From Armatimonadota bacterium (GTDB taxonomy: Bacteria > Armatimonadota > Zipacnadia > Zipacnadales > UBA11051), in NCBI GenBank assembly GCA_030612305.1, contig JAUWOG010000123.1, forward strand, positions 1 through 6,937: 6,937 nucleotides of DNA, read 5' to 3'. This document shows positions 1-5,984 of the stretch, in pieces. Both the position numbers and the translations under genes were made by a program. The notes under the pieces are model-generated. The model did no database searches. It had not been told where the DNA came from and saw only the letters and a list, made by a program, of their open reading frames with translations. Every line of letters starts with the position of its first letter. Position 1 is the stretch's first letter.

Positions 1-1953
1 GAGCTGGCCGACCCCGCCGACCGCCGCTACCTGCATCCCTTCATCAACTGCACCAACTGCGGCCCGCGCTACACCATCATCCGCTCCATGCCCTATGATA
101 GACCCGCCACCTCGATGGCGCCCTTCCCGATGTGCCCGGACTGTGCGGCGGAGTATGATGACATCACCGACCGGCGCTATCCTGCCCAGCCGGTGGCCTG
201 TCCCAACTGCGGCCCGAGACTCTGGCTGGAGGCAGACGGAGAGCGCACCGAGGGTCATCAGGGAATCGTGGCTGCGCAGGAACTGCTGGTCGGCGGCAAG
301 ATACTCGCCATCAAGGGCCTCGGTGGCTTTCATCTCGCCTGTGATGCGACGAATCAGCAGGCCGTCGAGCGTCTCCGGGAGCGCAAGCACCGCGAGGAGA
401 AGCCGCTGGCGGTCATGGTGGCGGACATCGAGACTGCCGAGCGCGTGGCAGACATCTCGGAGGAGGCACGCCGGATGCTGCAGAGCCCGCAGACGCCGAT
501 TGTCCTGGCCCGCAAGCGCCTGCCCGAACGCCTCGCCCACGCCGTGGCTCCTGACAGCAGCGACTACGGTATCATGCTCCCCTACACGCCCGTCCACCAC
601 CTCATCATGCGGACGGGGACGCGACTCGGAGAGCGTGCCTTCACAGCCCTGGTCATGACCAGCGGCAATGTCAGCGACGAGCCGCTGTGTATCGGCAATG
701 AGGAGGCGCGCGACCGGCTCGGTCACATCGCCGACGGCTTCCTGCTCCACGACCGCGAGATCCTCGTCGGCTGTGATGACTCGGTGGTCCGGGACAGTGC
801 CGCAGGGCCGATTGTGCTGCGACGGGCCAGAGGCCATGTGCCCTTTCCGGTGCGGCTCGGGGAGCAAGTCACGCCCGTGCTCGCGCTCGGCGGCAATATG
901 AAGAACACCGTCTGCCTGACCACCGGCAACAATGCCTTCATCAGCCAGCACCTGGGCGACCTCGAAGACGCCATGGCCCTCCAATATTTCACCCAGGCGG
1001 CAGAGCACCTGATGGACCTCTTCCAGACGCGACCGCAAGCGCTAGCCTGTGACCTGCATCCCGATTACCTGTCCACACGCTATGGCAAGCGGTGTGCCGC
1101 AGAACTGGAAATCCCGCTCATCCAGAGCCAGCACCATCACGCCCACATCGTCGCCTGCATGGCCGAGAACCGCGCTTCCGAGCCGGTCATCGGCCTCGCC
1201 TGCGACGGTGCCGGCCTGGGTGAAGACGGCACCGTCTGGGGCTGCGAAATCCTGCTGTGCAATTACGACAGCTACGAGCGCCTCGGGCATCTCAGATACG
1301 TCCCGCTGCCGGGTGGCGACATGGCCGTCAAGCAGCCGTACCGCGTCGCCATGGCCTGGCTGCATGAACTATACGGGGCCGAAGCCGTCGGGCTAATCGA
1401 GAAGCTCTATCCGCCTGAGGTGGCATCATCGTGGCCCGTGTTTCAGCAGATGATTGCGCGCGGCATCAATGCGCCAGTCGCGTCCTCGGCAGGCAGGCTC
1501 TTTGATGCGGTCTCATCTCTGCTCGACATCTGCCAGGAGGCCACATACGAGGGCCAGCCGGCGATTATGCTCGAAGGAGTCGCAGACCCCTCCGCCGGCA
1601 CGGATATTGATTTCGACATCAGCGCCGAGAAGCTGCTGATGGACCCGGCTCCGCTGCTGAGAATGGTCGTGCAGCAACGTCTCTCAGGAGCGCCGGTGGC
1701 AGAGATCGCCGGCGCGTTTCACAGTGGCTTTGTGAGGATGCTCGCGCAAGCCGCCCGCGCCGCATCTGAGCGCACCGGCCTGAAGACCGTTGCGCTTTCC
1801 GGCGGGACCTTCGCCAATCGCATACTCGTCGAAGGCCTGGCGGAGTCCCTCCGTGCCGCCGGCCTGCAGGTCCTTCTGCACCGCGACCTGCCGCCGGGAG
1901 ATGGCTGCCTCTCACTCGGCCAGGCCGTCATCGCGCATTATCGGCTCGCCTGA
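1..1953 (+). CDS. hypF: Carbamoyltransferase HypF, 5'-truncated by window edge
   Basis: HypF uses carbamoyl phosphate and ATP to make a carbamoyl-adenylate and transfers the carbamoyl group to the C-terminal cysteine of HypE, the first step of cyanide ligand synthesis for [NiFe]-hydrogenase; it is cytoplasmic. The frame is open from base 1 without a start codon, so 650 residues of a roughly 750-residue family are visible. An ATG at 88 is internal. Numbering from the window edge, three of the four zinc-finger CxxC pairs are seen (C17/C20, C45/C48, C67/C70). A YrdC-like domain follows at about 85-270 with KGLGGFHLACDA (105-116) and TSGNVSDEPL. The Kae1-like carbamoyltransferase domain runs from about 292 to the end, with the metal-binding HHHAH (378-382), LACDGAGLGEDGTVWG, LSGGTFANR and PPGDGCLSLGQA. 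The acylphosphatase domain must lie upstream. No frameshift or missing key residue is visible. Family identity is certain from these motifs. Confidence 0.97.
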   Translation, partial: ELADPADRRYLHPFINCTNCGPRYTIIRSMPYDRPATSMAPFPMCPDCAAEYDDITDRRYPAQPVACPNCGPRLWLEADGERTEGHQGIVAAQELLVGGKILAIKGLGGFHLACDATNQQAVERLRERKHREEKPLAVMVADIETAERVADISEEARRMLQSPQTPIVLARKRLPERLAHAVAPDSSDYGIMLPYTPVHHLIMRTGTRLGERAFTALVMTSGNVSDEPLCIGNEEARDRLGHIADGFLLHDREILVGCDDSVVRDSAAGPIVLRRARGHVPFPVRLGEQVTPVLALGGNMKNTVCLTTGNNAFISQHLGDLEDAMALQYFTQAAEHLMDLFQTRPQALACDLHPDYLSTRYGKRCAAELEIPLIQSQHHHAHIVACMAENRASEPVIGLACDGAGLGEDGTVWGCEILLCNYDSYERLGHLRYVPLPGGDMAVKQPYRVAMAWLHELYGAEAVGLIEKLYPPEVASSWPVFQQMIARGINAPVASSAGRLFDAVSSLLDICQEATYEGQPAIMLEGVADPSAGTDIDFDISAEKLLMDPAPLLRMVVQQRLSGAPVAEIAGAFHSGFVRMLAQAARAASERTGLKTVALSGGTFANRILVEGLAESLRAAGLQVLLHRDLPPGDGCLSLGQAVIAHYRLA

Positions 1954-2125
1954 ACAAGCGGCAGGTGGCTGTCGAAAGAGCAGCGAAGGAACTACTCTGA
2001 CTGAAGACAAGATGATTGTGATTTCCTGGCGAAATGCTGCACAGCTTTTCGGGATTGCGTGGCCCATACGACTCGTGGATTGAATGATGCCCAACAGTTG
2101 ACACCACTTTGGGGAGGCAGGTCAG
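1954..2125. other. hypF-endonuclease intergenic region
   Basis: These 172 bp hold no convincing gene. A TTGACA hexamer at 2098-2103 lies too close to the next start codon to act as a normal -35 box, and no terminator with a T-run follows hypF. Hyp genes are often nearly abutting, so the gap suggests this is the left flank of an insertion between hypF and hypC. No terminal inverted repeat, target duplication or tRNA fragment was seen. Confidence 0.5.
2111..2117 (+). promoter_or_regulatory. Shine-Dalgarno site of the endonuclease gene
   Basis: GGGGAGG ends 8 nt before the ATG at 2126. This strong match to the anti-SD sequence fixes the start codon, and the protein begins directly with its first winged-helix domain. 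Confidence 0.8.
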
Positions 2126-3124
2126 ATGAACGCACGTGAAGCTGCTAACCACGTTCTAAGCGAAGCGGGCGAGCCGCTGCATGTCAAGGAGATCACCCGA
2201 CGCATCCTCGTGGACCAGTCGTGGAAGGGAAGTAGCAAGACGCCCGAGGCGACGGTTCATGCGGCTATCGCTATGGACATCAAGAAGAAGGGCGAGGGTT
2301 CGGTCTTCGTGCGCGTAGAGCCAGCCACCTTCGGGCTGCGAGAATGGGGTCCTGGGCCAGGCGTAGAGGGAAGAGGCAAAACCTACTCGTTCACTGAGGC
2401 TGCCAAGAAGGTCCTCGAGCAATTCGGGGATAAGCGCCCGATGCACTACGGGGACATCACGGCTAAGGCCTTGGAGATGAAGTGGGTCAGTACTAAAGGC
2501 CTAACACCTGAGGCAACCATGTACTCCCAGGTAATAACCGAGATCAAGCGCCAGAAGAGCCGTGGGGAGCAGCCTCGTTTCGTGAAGCATGGGAGGGGGT
2601 ACTTCGGGCTTTCGCGGTGGATGGGTGAAGGCCTTGCTTTCGAGATCGAGCAGCACAATCGTCGGGTTCACAAAGCACTTCGCGACAAGTTGCTGGAGAT
2701 GGCCCCGAGTCGTTTCGAGGAGCTGATTGGGGAGTTGCTTGCCGAACTCGGCTTTGAGGACATCGAGGTGACAGGTAGGGCCGGGGATGGAGGCATTGAC
2801 GTGCGGGGTACTCTGCTTGTAGGTGACGTGATCCGAACGCGCATGGCGGTACAAGCGAAACGCTGGAAGCCAAGCAACCGCATTCAAGCTCCGGTCGTGC
2901 GGAACGTTAGGGGCAGCTTGGGCACCCGCGAACAAGGACTAATCATCACTACTAGCGGGTTCAGCAAAGGAGCCCACGAAGAAGCAGCCCGAACCGACGC
3001 GGCCCCCGTTGGCCTCATGGACGGAGACCAGCTTGTGGCACTGCTGATAGGAAATGACATCTACATTTCCCGACAGAGCCACGACATCATCCAGCTCGAG
3101 GCCCAGGAGCAAGAGGACGACTGA
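2126..3124 (+). CDS. Restriction endonuclease, HARE-HTH x2 plus Mrr-type catalytic domain
   Basis: A complete 332-residue protein. Residues about 1-75 match the HARE-HTH (HB1/ASXL/restriction endonuclease) winged-helix pattern: helix, LHVKEITRRIL, TPEATVHAAIAMDIKKKG, then a FGLREW hairpin. A second copy lies at about 86-166 (MHYGDITAKAL, LTPEATMYSQVITEIKRQ, YFGLSRW). Residues about 185-315 are an Mrr-like PD-(D/E)xK nuclease: FEELIGELLAELGF (197-210), the catalytic acid in DGGIDV (D225), the QAK signature (243-245), then RNVRGSLG and LIITTSGFSKGAHEEA. All catalytic positions are present, so it should be active. Mrr-family enzymes are often modification-dependent (type IV) nucleases, and HARE-HTH domains have been proposed to read DNA modification; applying that here is inference. 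It has no methyltransferase neighbour and separates hypF from hypC. Its third codon positions are less GC-rich than hypD (28 versus 33 G/C in the first 40 codons by hand count), consistent with transfer. Confidence 0.9.
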   Translation: MNAREAANHVLSEAGEPLHVKEITRRILVDQSWKGSSKTPEATVHAAIAMDIKKKGEGSVFVRVEPATFGLREWGPGPGVEGRGKTYSFTEAAKKVLEQFGDKRPMHYGDITAKALEMKWVSTKGLTPEATMYSQVITEIKRQKSRGEQPRFVKHGRGYFGLSRWMGEGLAFEIEQHNRRVHKALRDKLLEMAPSRFEELIGELLAELGFEDIEVTGRAGDGGIDVRGTLLVGDVIRTRMAVQAKRWKPSNRIQAPVVRNVRGSLGTREQGLIITTSGFSKGAHEEAARTDAAPVGLMDGDQLVALLIGNDIYISRQSHDIIQLEAQEQEDD

Positions 3125-3136
3125 AACCACGGACCC

Positions 3137-3154
3137 ATTGTGGCGGAGACTACC
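3137..3154 (+). repeat. Imperfect dispersed repeat, copy 1
   Basis: The 18-nt attgtggcggagactacc here recurs as attgtggcgaaactacc at 3232-3248, 95 nt downstream. The copies share the first nine and last seven bases and differ by a one-base indel and substitution. Similarity stops abruptly on both sides. It may be a small duplication scar or chance. Confidence 0.35.
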
Positions 3155-3231
3155 TTCCGTTATGGCACCTGGCAGGGCGGGGAAATGGTGCTTGAAGGCG
3201 AGGAGTGAGCCGTTAGCGAACGCACACGGGT

Positions 3232-3248
3232 ATTGTGGCGAAACTACC
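3232..3248 (+). repeat. Imperfect dispersed repeat, copy 2
   Basis: Second copy (17 nt) of the repeat found at 3137-3154, between the endonuclease gene and hypC. Confidence 0.35.
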
Positions 3249-3283
3249 ATACGCAAGCGAGACGACGGCTGGGCCAGCCTGGT

Positions 3284-3304
3284 GAGCTTTGCGGGGCAAA
3301 GCTC
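3284..3304. repeat. Perfect 9-bp inverted repeat (hairpin)
   Basis: GAGCTTTGC and GCAAAGCTC form a perfect 9-bp stem with a GGG loop. Flanking gggcc (3271-3275) and ggccc (3314-3318) could add an outer stem. No T-run follows, so it is not a classical intrinsic terminator. It could be a Rho-independent-like relic, an mRNA-stabilising structure ahead of hypC, or a recombination or replication-associated palindrome. Confidence 0.6.
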
Positions 3305-3355
3305 CCTGCGACAGGCCCCTCCATTACGGCCCTGCGACAGGCCACGCCATCACGA
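3304..3355 (+). repeat. 26-bp tandem repeat, two units
   Basis: Units at 3304-3329 and 3330-3355 share an identical 14-nt core, ccctgcgacaggcc, and match at 8 of the following 12 positions (22/26 overall). Each core contains the small self-complementary element CCTG-CGA-CAGG. The first unit starts at the last base of the hairpin at 3284-3304. No third copy is recognisable, so this is not a CRISPR array. Confidence 0.6.
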
Positions 3356-3433
3356 CTGCGGATCTCAAAGCATCGGCGTAGGACTTGGGTTGAGTGCAAT
3401 GCGTACAACCGCGATTGCGGCCTGATAGCATAA

Positions 3434-3439
3434 GAGGAG
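3434..3439 (+). promoter_or_regulatory. Shine-Dalgarno site of hypC
   Basis: GAGGAG lies 9 nt before the hypC ATG at 3449 and supports that start. HypC must begin Met-Cys because Cys2 is the functional residue. Confidence 0.8.
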
Positions 3440-3448
3440 AATACATAA

Positions 3449-3670
3449 ATGTGCCTGGCGATTGCCGGCTGTATAGTGGAGATAGAGGACCGGGAGGCGC
3501 AAGTCAAGATCGGTGACACACTCGTCGCCACGCGGCTTGACCTCATCGGCGAGGTGAAAGTCGGCGACTATGTGCTCGTACATGCCGGCTTCGCCATCAA
3601 TACCATAGAAAAGGAAGAGGCCGAGGAGCTCGAGCAGATCTGGGCCGAACTGGGAGGCGGGGCCTGGTGA
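3449..3670 (+). CDS. hypC: [NiFe]-hydrogenase maturation chaperone HypC/HybG
   Basis: A small cytoplasmic chaperone of 73 residues, typical family length. With HypD it binds the iron on which the CN and CO ligands are built, then escorts the Fe(CN)2CO unit to the hydrogenase large-subunit precursor. The essential Cys2 is present in MCLAIAG, and the conserved GDYVLVHAGFAI segment (39-50, with His45) closes the OB-like barrel. A charged helix rich in Glu follows (53-68). The usual motif is MCLAxPG; here Pro6 is replaced by Ala, and an extra Cys is present at position 8. The stop codon overlaps the hypD start by 4 nt, implying translational coupling and close to matched HypC and HypD synthesis. 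It is separated from hypF by the inserted endonuclease gene. Confidence 0.96.
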   Translation: MCLAIAGCIVEIEDREAQVKIGDTLVATRLDLIGEVKVGDYVLVHAGFAINTIEKEEAEELEQIWAELGGGAW

Positions 3671-4731
3671 GTACGATTGCGCGCTGCCGGGAACTCGCCG
3701 CCACCATCGCCGCCGCGAAGCCTCCCCCGATGACGATAATGGAGGTCTGCGGGACGCATTCCCATGCCATCGCCCGCTACGGGCTCAAGCAGCTTCTGCC
3801 GGATGAGGTGCGCTTCGTGTCCGGGCCGGGCTGTCCGGTCTGCGTCACCGCCGACAGCGACCTCGATGCCATCGTGCAGATAGCCGCGCAGGGGGCCATC
3901 ATCGCCACGTTCGGTGATATGGTGCGTGTGCCGGGGCCGCGCGGGAGCCTTGCCGAAGCCCGGGCCGCCGGAGCCGATATCCGCGTGCTGTACTCGCCGC
4001 TGCAGGCTCTGCAGCTAGCCCGCGAGAACCCAGCTCGCCAGGTTGTCCTGGTGGGCATCGGCTTCGAGACCACCGTTCCCAGCATCGCCGTGACCGTCTC
4101 CGAAGCGGCTCAGCGCGGCCCGGATAACTTCAGCATCTACAGCGCGCACAAGGTCGTCCCACCCGCGATGAAAGCTCTCGTCGAGGACCCCGAGGCGCAG
4201 ATTGACGCGTTCCTCTGCCCGGGGCATGTCAGCACCATTATCGGTGCCTCGGCCTATGAATTCCTCGCCGGCGACTACGAGATTCCCTGCGCCATCGGCG
4301 GCTTCGGCCCGACCGACATCATGGAGGCGGTCTTCGCGCTCATCGGGCAGGTCAAGGGCGCTACCGCCTATGTTGAGAACTGCTACACGCGCGCCGTGCA
4401 GTACGAGGGCAATACGCTCGCCCAGTCGCAGATTGCCGAGGTCTTCGCCCCGGCCGATGCTGAGTGGCGGGGTCTCGGCGTCATCCCGGCAAGCGGCTTG
4501 CACTTGCGGGAGGAATACTCCCATCTCGATGCAGAGAGCCGATATGAACTTGAGGCCGCGATTGAGCGCGATCCGGGTCCGTGTATCTGCGGCGATGTCC
4601 TGCAGGGGAAGGCGCTGCCGGCTGAGTGTCCGGCGTTCGGGACTCGCTGCACACCGGCCTCCCCGATCGGCCCGTGCATGGTCTCTTCGGAGGGCTCCTG
4701 CGCGGCGGCGTTCAAGTACCAGGAAATCTGA
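3667..4731 (+). CDS. hypD: [NiFe]-hydrogenase maturation protein HypD
   Basis: HypD is the iron-sulfur scaffold on which HypC-bound iron receives cyanide from HypE thiocyanate and CO. The protein has 354 residues, full length for the family. Diagnostic motifs: EVCGTHSHAIARYGL (Cys28), SGPGCPVCVTA (Cys56, Cys59), TFGDMVRVPG (81-90), GIGFETTVPS (130-139), FLCPGHVSTIIG (182-193) and CAIGGFGPTDIMEA (208-221). The C-terminal [4Fe-4S] region has Cys306, Cys308, Cys321, Cys328, Cys337 and Cys345. The start is GTG at 3667, overlapping the hypC stop as GTGA, with GGGAGG at 3652-3657 as its RBS inside hypC. This start gives a normal N-terminus. All key residues are intact. hypE follows after 34 nt. Confidence 0.97.
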   Translation: MSTIARCRELAATIAAAKPPPMTIMEVCGTHSHAIARYGLKQLLPDEVRFVSGPGCPVCVTADSDLDAIVQIAAQGAIIATFGDMVRVPGPRGSLAEARAAGADIRVLYSPLQALQLARENPARQVVLVGIGFETTVPSIAVTVSEAAQRGPDNFSIYSAHKVVPPAMKALVEDPEAQIDAFLCPGHVSTIIGASAYEFLAGDYEIPCAIGGFGPTDIMEAVFALIGQVKGATAYVENCYTRAVQYEGNTLAQSQIAEVFAPADAEWRGLGVIPASGLHLREEYSHLDAESRYELEAAIERDPGPCICGDVLQGKALPAECPAFGTRCTPASPIGPCMVSSEGSCAAAFKYQEI

Positions 4732-4765
4732 GGCGCACCCCCAGACGCTGAAAGGGCAGTTGTCC

Positions 4766-5788
4766 ATGGACATCTCTGACAGCTCACAGACAGTAACACT
4801 GGGCCACGGCAGCGGCGGCGCGATGATGCAGCAGCTTATCACCGAGCAGCTTCTGCCCGCTCTTGGGGGGCAGTCAGCGGAGGGCCTCGAGGACGCCGCG
4901 ATACTCGATATCCCTGCCGCAAGTATCGCCTTCAGCACCGATTCCTTCACCGTGCAGCCGCTCTTCTTCCCCGGGGGGGACATCGGCAGCCTGGCAGTCC
5001 ATGGCACGGTGAATGATGTGGCGATGCGTGGAGCGAGGCCGCGCTACCTCAGCCTCGGGCTCATCATCGAGGAGGGCCTGCCACTGGACACACTCCGCCG
5101 CATTGTGGAGTCCATCGGGCAGGCAGCGCGCGACTGCGATGTCATCATAGCCTCGGGGGACACGAAGGTCGTCGGCAGAGGGGCTGCCGATAGCATCTTC
5201 ATCAATACCGCCGGCATCGGCGAGTGTGGCGACCATACCCCCTCCGTTACCGCCGCGAGGCCCGGTGACACGGTCCTCGTCAACGGCACGCTCGGCGACC
5301 ACGGTGTCGCGGTGATGATCGCGCGCGAGGACCTGCAGATATCCGCCGCCGTCGAGAGCGACACCGCACCGCTGCATACACTCGTCGCGGCGATGCTGGA
5401 GGCCAGCGGTGAGGCCGTCCACACTCTCCGCGATCTGACCAGAGGCGGGCTCGCCGCAGGCGTCAATGAGATAGCCTCGGCAGCGGGAGTCGGGATCACG
5501 CTGGAGGCAGTGGCGATTCCGGTTCGACCTGAGGTGGGCGGTGCCTGTGAGATCCTCGGCCTCTCGCCCTACGCGGTGGCCAACGAGGGCAAGCTCGTCG
5601 CCATAGTCGCGCCTGAGGCCGCAGAAGCAGTGCTGGCCGCGATGCGTGCCCATCCGCTCGGCCAGGACGCCTGCGTCATCGGTGAGGTCTCGGCCGAGCC
5701 GGTGGCGACTGTCCGCCTCCATACTCCCATCGGCACGACTCGCATCCTCGAGCTCCCCGCCGGAGAGCTGCTGCCCAGGATTTGCTGA
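4766..5788 (+). CDS. hypE: Carbamoyl dehydratase HypE
   Basis: HypE accepts the carbamoyl group from HypF on its C-terminal cysteine and dehydrates it with ATP to a thiocyanate, which is donated as CN to iron on HypC-HypD. The 340-residue product is of normal length and belongs to the PurM-like (AIR synthase/selenophosphate synthetase) ATP-binding family. It shows TLGHGSGGAMMQQLI (11-25), DAAILDIP, FSTDSFTV (56-63), a glycine/Asp-rich segment with HGTVNDVAMRGARP (79-92), IASGDTKVVGRG (128-139), LVNGTLGDHGVAVM (171-184) and LRDLTRGGLA (221-230). The C-terminus ends exactly in PRIC with Cys340, the modified residue, so it is functionally complete. ATG at 4766 is preceded by a modest AAAGGG at 4751-4756; TTG at 4760 would add only two residues. 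The same frame stays open upstream inside hypD, but that extension is a shadow. Confidence 0.97.
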   Translation: MDISDSSQTVTLGHGSGGAMMQQLITEQLLPALGGQSAEGLEDAAILDIPAASIAFSTDSFTVQPLFFPGGDIGSLAVHGTVNDVAMRGARPRYLSLGLIIEEGLPLDTLRRIVESIGQAARDCDVIIASGDTKVVGRGAADSIFINTAGIGECGDHTPSVTAARPGDTVLVNGTLGDHGVAVMIAREDLQISAAVESDTAPLHTLVAAMLEASGEAVHTLRDLTRGGLAAGVNEIASAAGVGITLEAVAIPVRPEVGGACEILGLSPYAVANEGKLVAIVAPEAAEAVLAAMRAHPLGQDACVIGEVSAEPVATVRLHTPIGTTRILELPAGELLPRIC

Positions 5789-5792
5789 GTGT

Positions 5793-5832
5793 GTGCCTGA
5801 TGCAGATGTATAATTAGTGTGTACATCAGCAC
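5793..5832 (+). terminator. Hairpin after hypE, possible terminator or mRNA 3' end
   Basis: GTG(C)CTGATG at 5793-5802 pairs with CATCAGCAC at 5824-5832 (9 bp, one bulged C). An alternative inner pairing uses GATGTA at 5805-5810 with TACATC at 5822-5827; the two share the same 3' arm and exclude each other. There is no T-run, so termination is uncertain. The position, 4 nt after the hypE stop, fits the end of the hyp transcript. Confidence 0.3.
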
Positions 5833-5848
5833 CTCTAAGTGGTAGAAT
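5820..5848 (+). promoter_or_regulatory. Candidate extended -10 promoter for the downstream membrane gene
   Basis: TGTACA (5820-5825, 4/6 to TTGACA) is 17 bp from TAGAAT (5843-5848, 5/6 to TATAAT), and TGG directly ahead of the -10 makes a full extended -10 motif. Transcription would start near 5855, giving a leader of about 130 nt. A perfect TATAAT at 5809-5814 is an alternative but has no good -35 partner. Confidence 0.35.
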
Positions 5849-5953
5849 CTGGGTGCGGAGGTGACGTATCCTGAGCATGCGGTGCGTCGCATGGCAGTGC
5901 GCAGGGGGCGGTCAGAAGCCCAATATTTGAGAATAGCCATTTGGAGCGAATAG
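5846..5953 (+). pseudogene. Short frame resembling the N-terminus of a DUF4258 protein
   Basis: Between the TAG at 5843 and the TAG at 5951 one frame encodes 35 residues including YPEHAVRRMAVRRGRSEA. This follows the opening pattern of DUF4258-type small proteins, in which a strand is followed by HAxxRMxxRGIS and E/A-rich residues. Such proteins are usually 80-120 residues and often sit in toxin-antitoxin-like or mobile contexts; here the frame stops right after the first helix and nothing downstream restores it. GGAGGTGA (5857-5864) looks like an RBS, but it overlaps the frame and has no well-spaced ATG in it. A different frame has ATG at 5877 with 17 codons to a TGA. Recognition is by eye over fewer than 20 residues and could be chance. 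Confidence 0.28.
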
Positions 5954-5970
5954 GTCGAGGCTTGATAGAA

Positions 5971-5975
5971 GGAGG
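5971..5975 (+). promoter_or_regulatory. Shine-Dalgarno site of the terminal membrane gene
   Basis: GGAGG within agaaggaggcgaa lies 9 nt before the ATG at 5985. This strong, well-spaced site selects that start over overlapping frames, and the resulting protein begins with a signal-like sequence. Confidence 0.75.
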
Positions 5976-5984
5976 CGAACTGGA

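Larger units (their letters stand above)
3125..3448. other. Non-coding region between endonuclease and hypC
   Basis: These 324 bp carry no gene that can be supported. They hold a dispersed imperfect repeat, a perfect 9-bp hairpin, a two-unit 26-bp tandem repeat and, at the right end, the hypC ribosome binding site. Reading on past the endonuclease stop in the same frame gives about two dozen residues containing TTFRYGTWQGGEMVLEGEE before the next stop, possibly a decayed gene end. If hypCDE have their own promoter it should be here, but no well-spaced -35/-10 pair was found. Confidence 0.6.

Noticed and set aside
2098..2103. Consensus TTGACA as -35 of the endonuclease gene
   Set aside because: A -10 box at normal spacing would fall on the ATG at 2126 and no TATAAT-like sequence is there. 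TTGCGT at 2055 with TTGAAT at 2080 has a 19-bp spacer and weak matches.
3304..3355. CRISPR array
   Set aside because: There are only two imperfect units, directly adjacent, with no true spacers and no cas genes.
3390..3431. hypC promoter from TTGAGT and TAGCAT
   Set aside because: The spacing is about 30 bp and both boxes are poor matches.
4015..5007. Long open frame of 330 codons on the minus strand
   Set aside because: It lies opposite hypD and hypE, whose motifs fix the coding strand; the frame is open because of strong GC bias at third positions.
4874..5878. Long open frame of 334 codons on the minus strand
   Set aside because: It is a GC-driven shadow of hypE, which is intact to its PRIC terminus.
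5877..5930. 17-codon ORF after GGAGGTGA
   Set aside because: The SD-to-ATG spacing is long (12 nt after the motif) and the peptide has no recognisable feature; mentioned only with the DUF4258-like stub.
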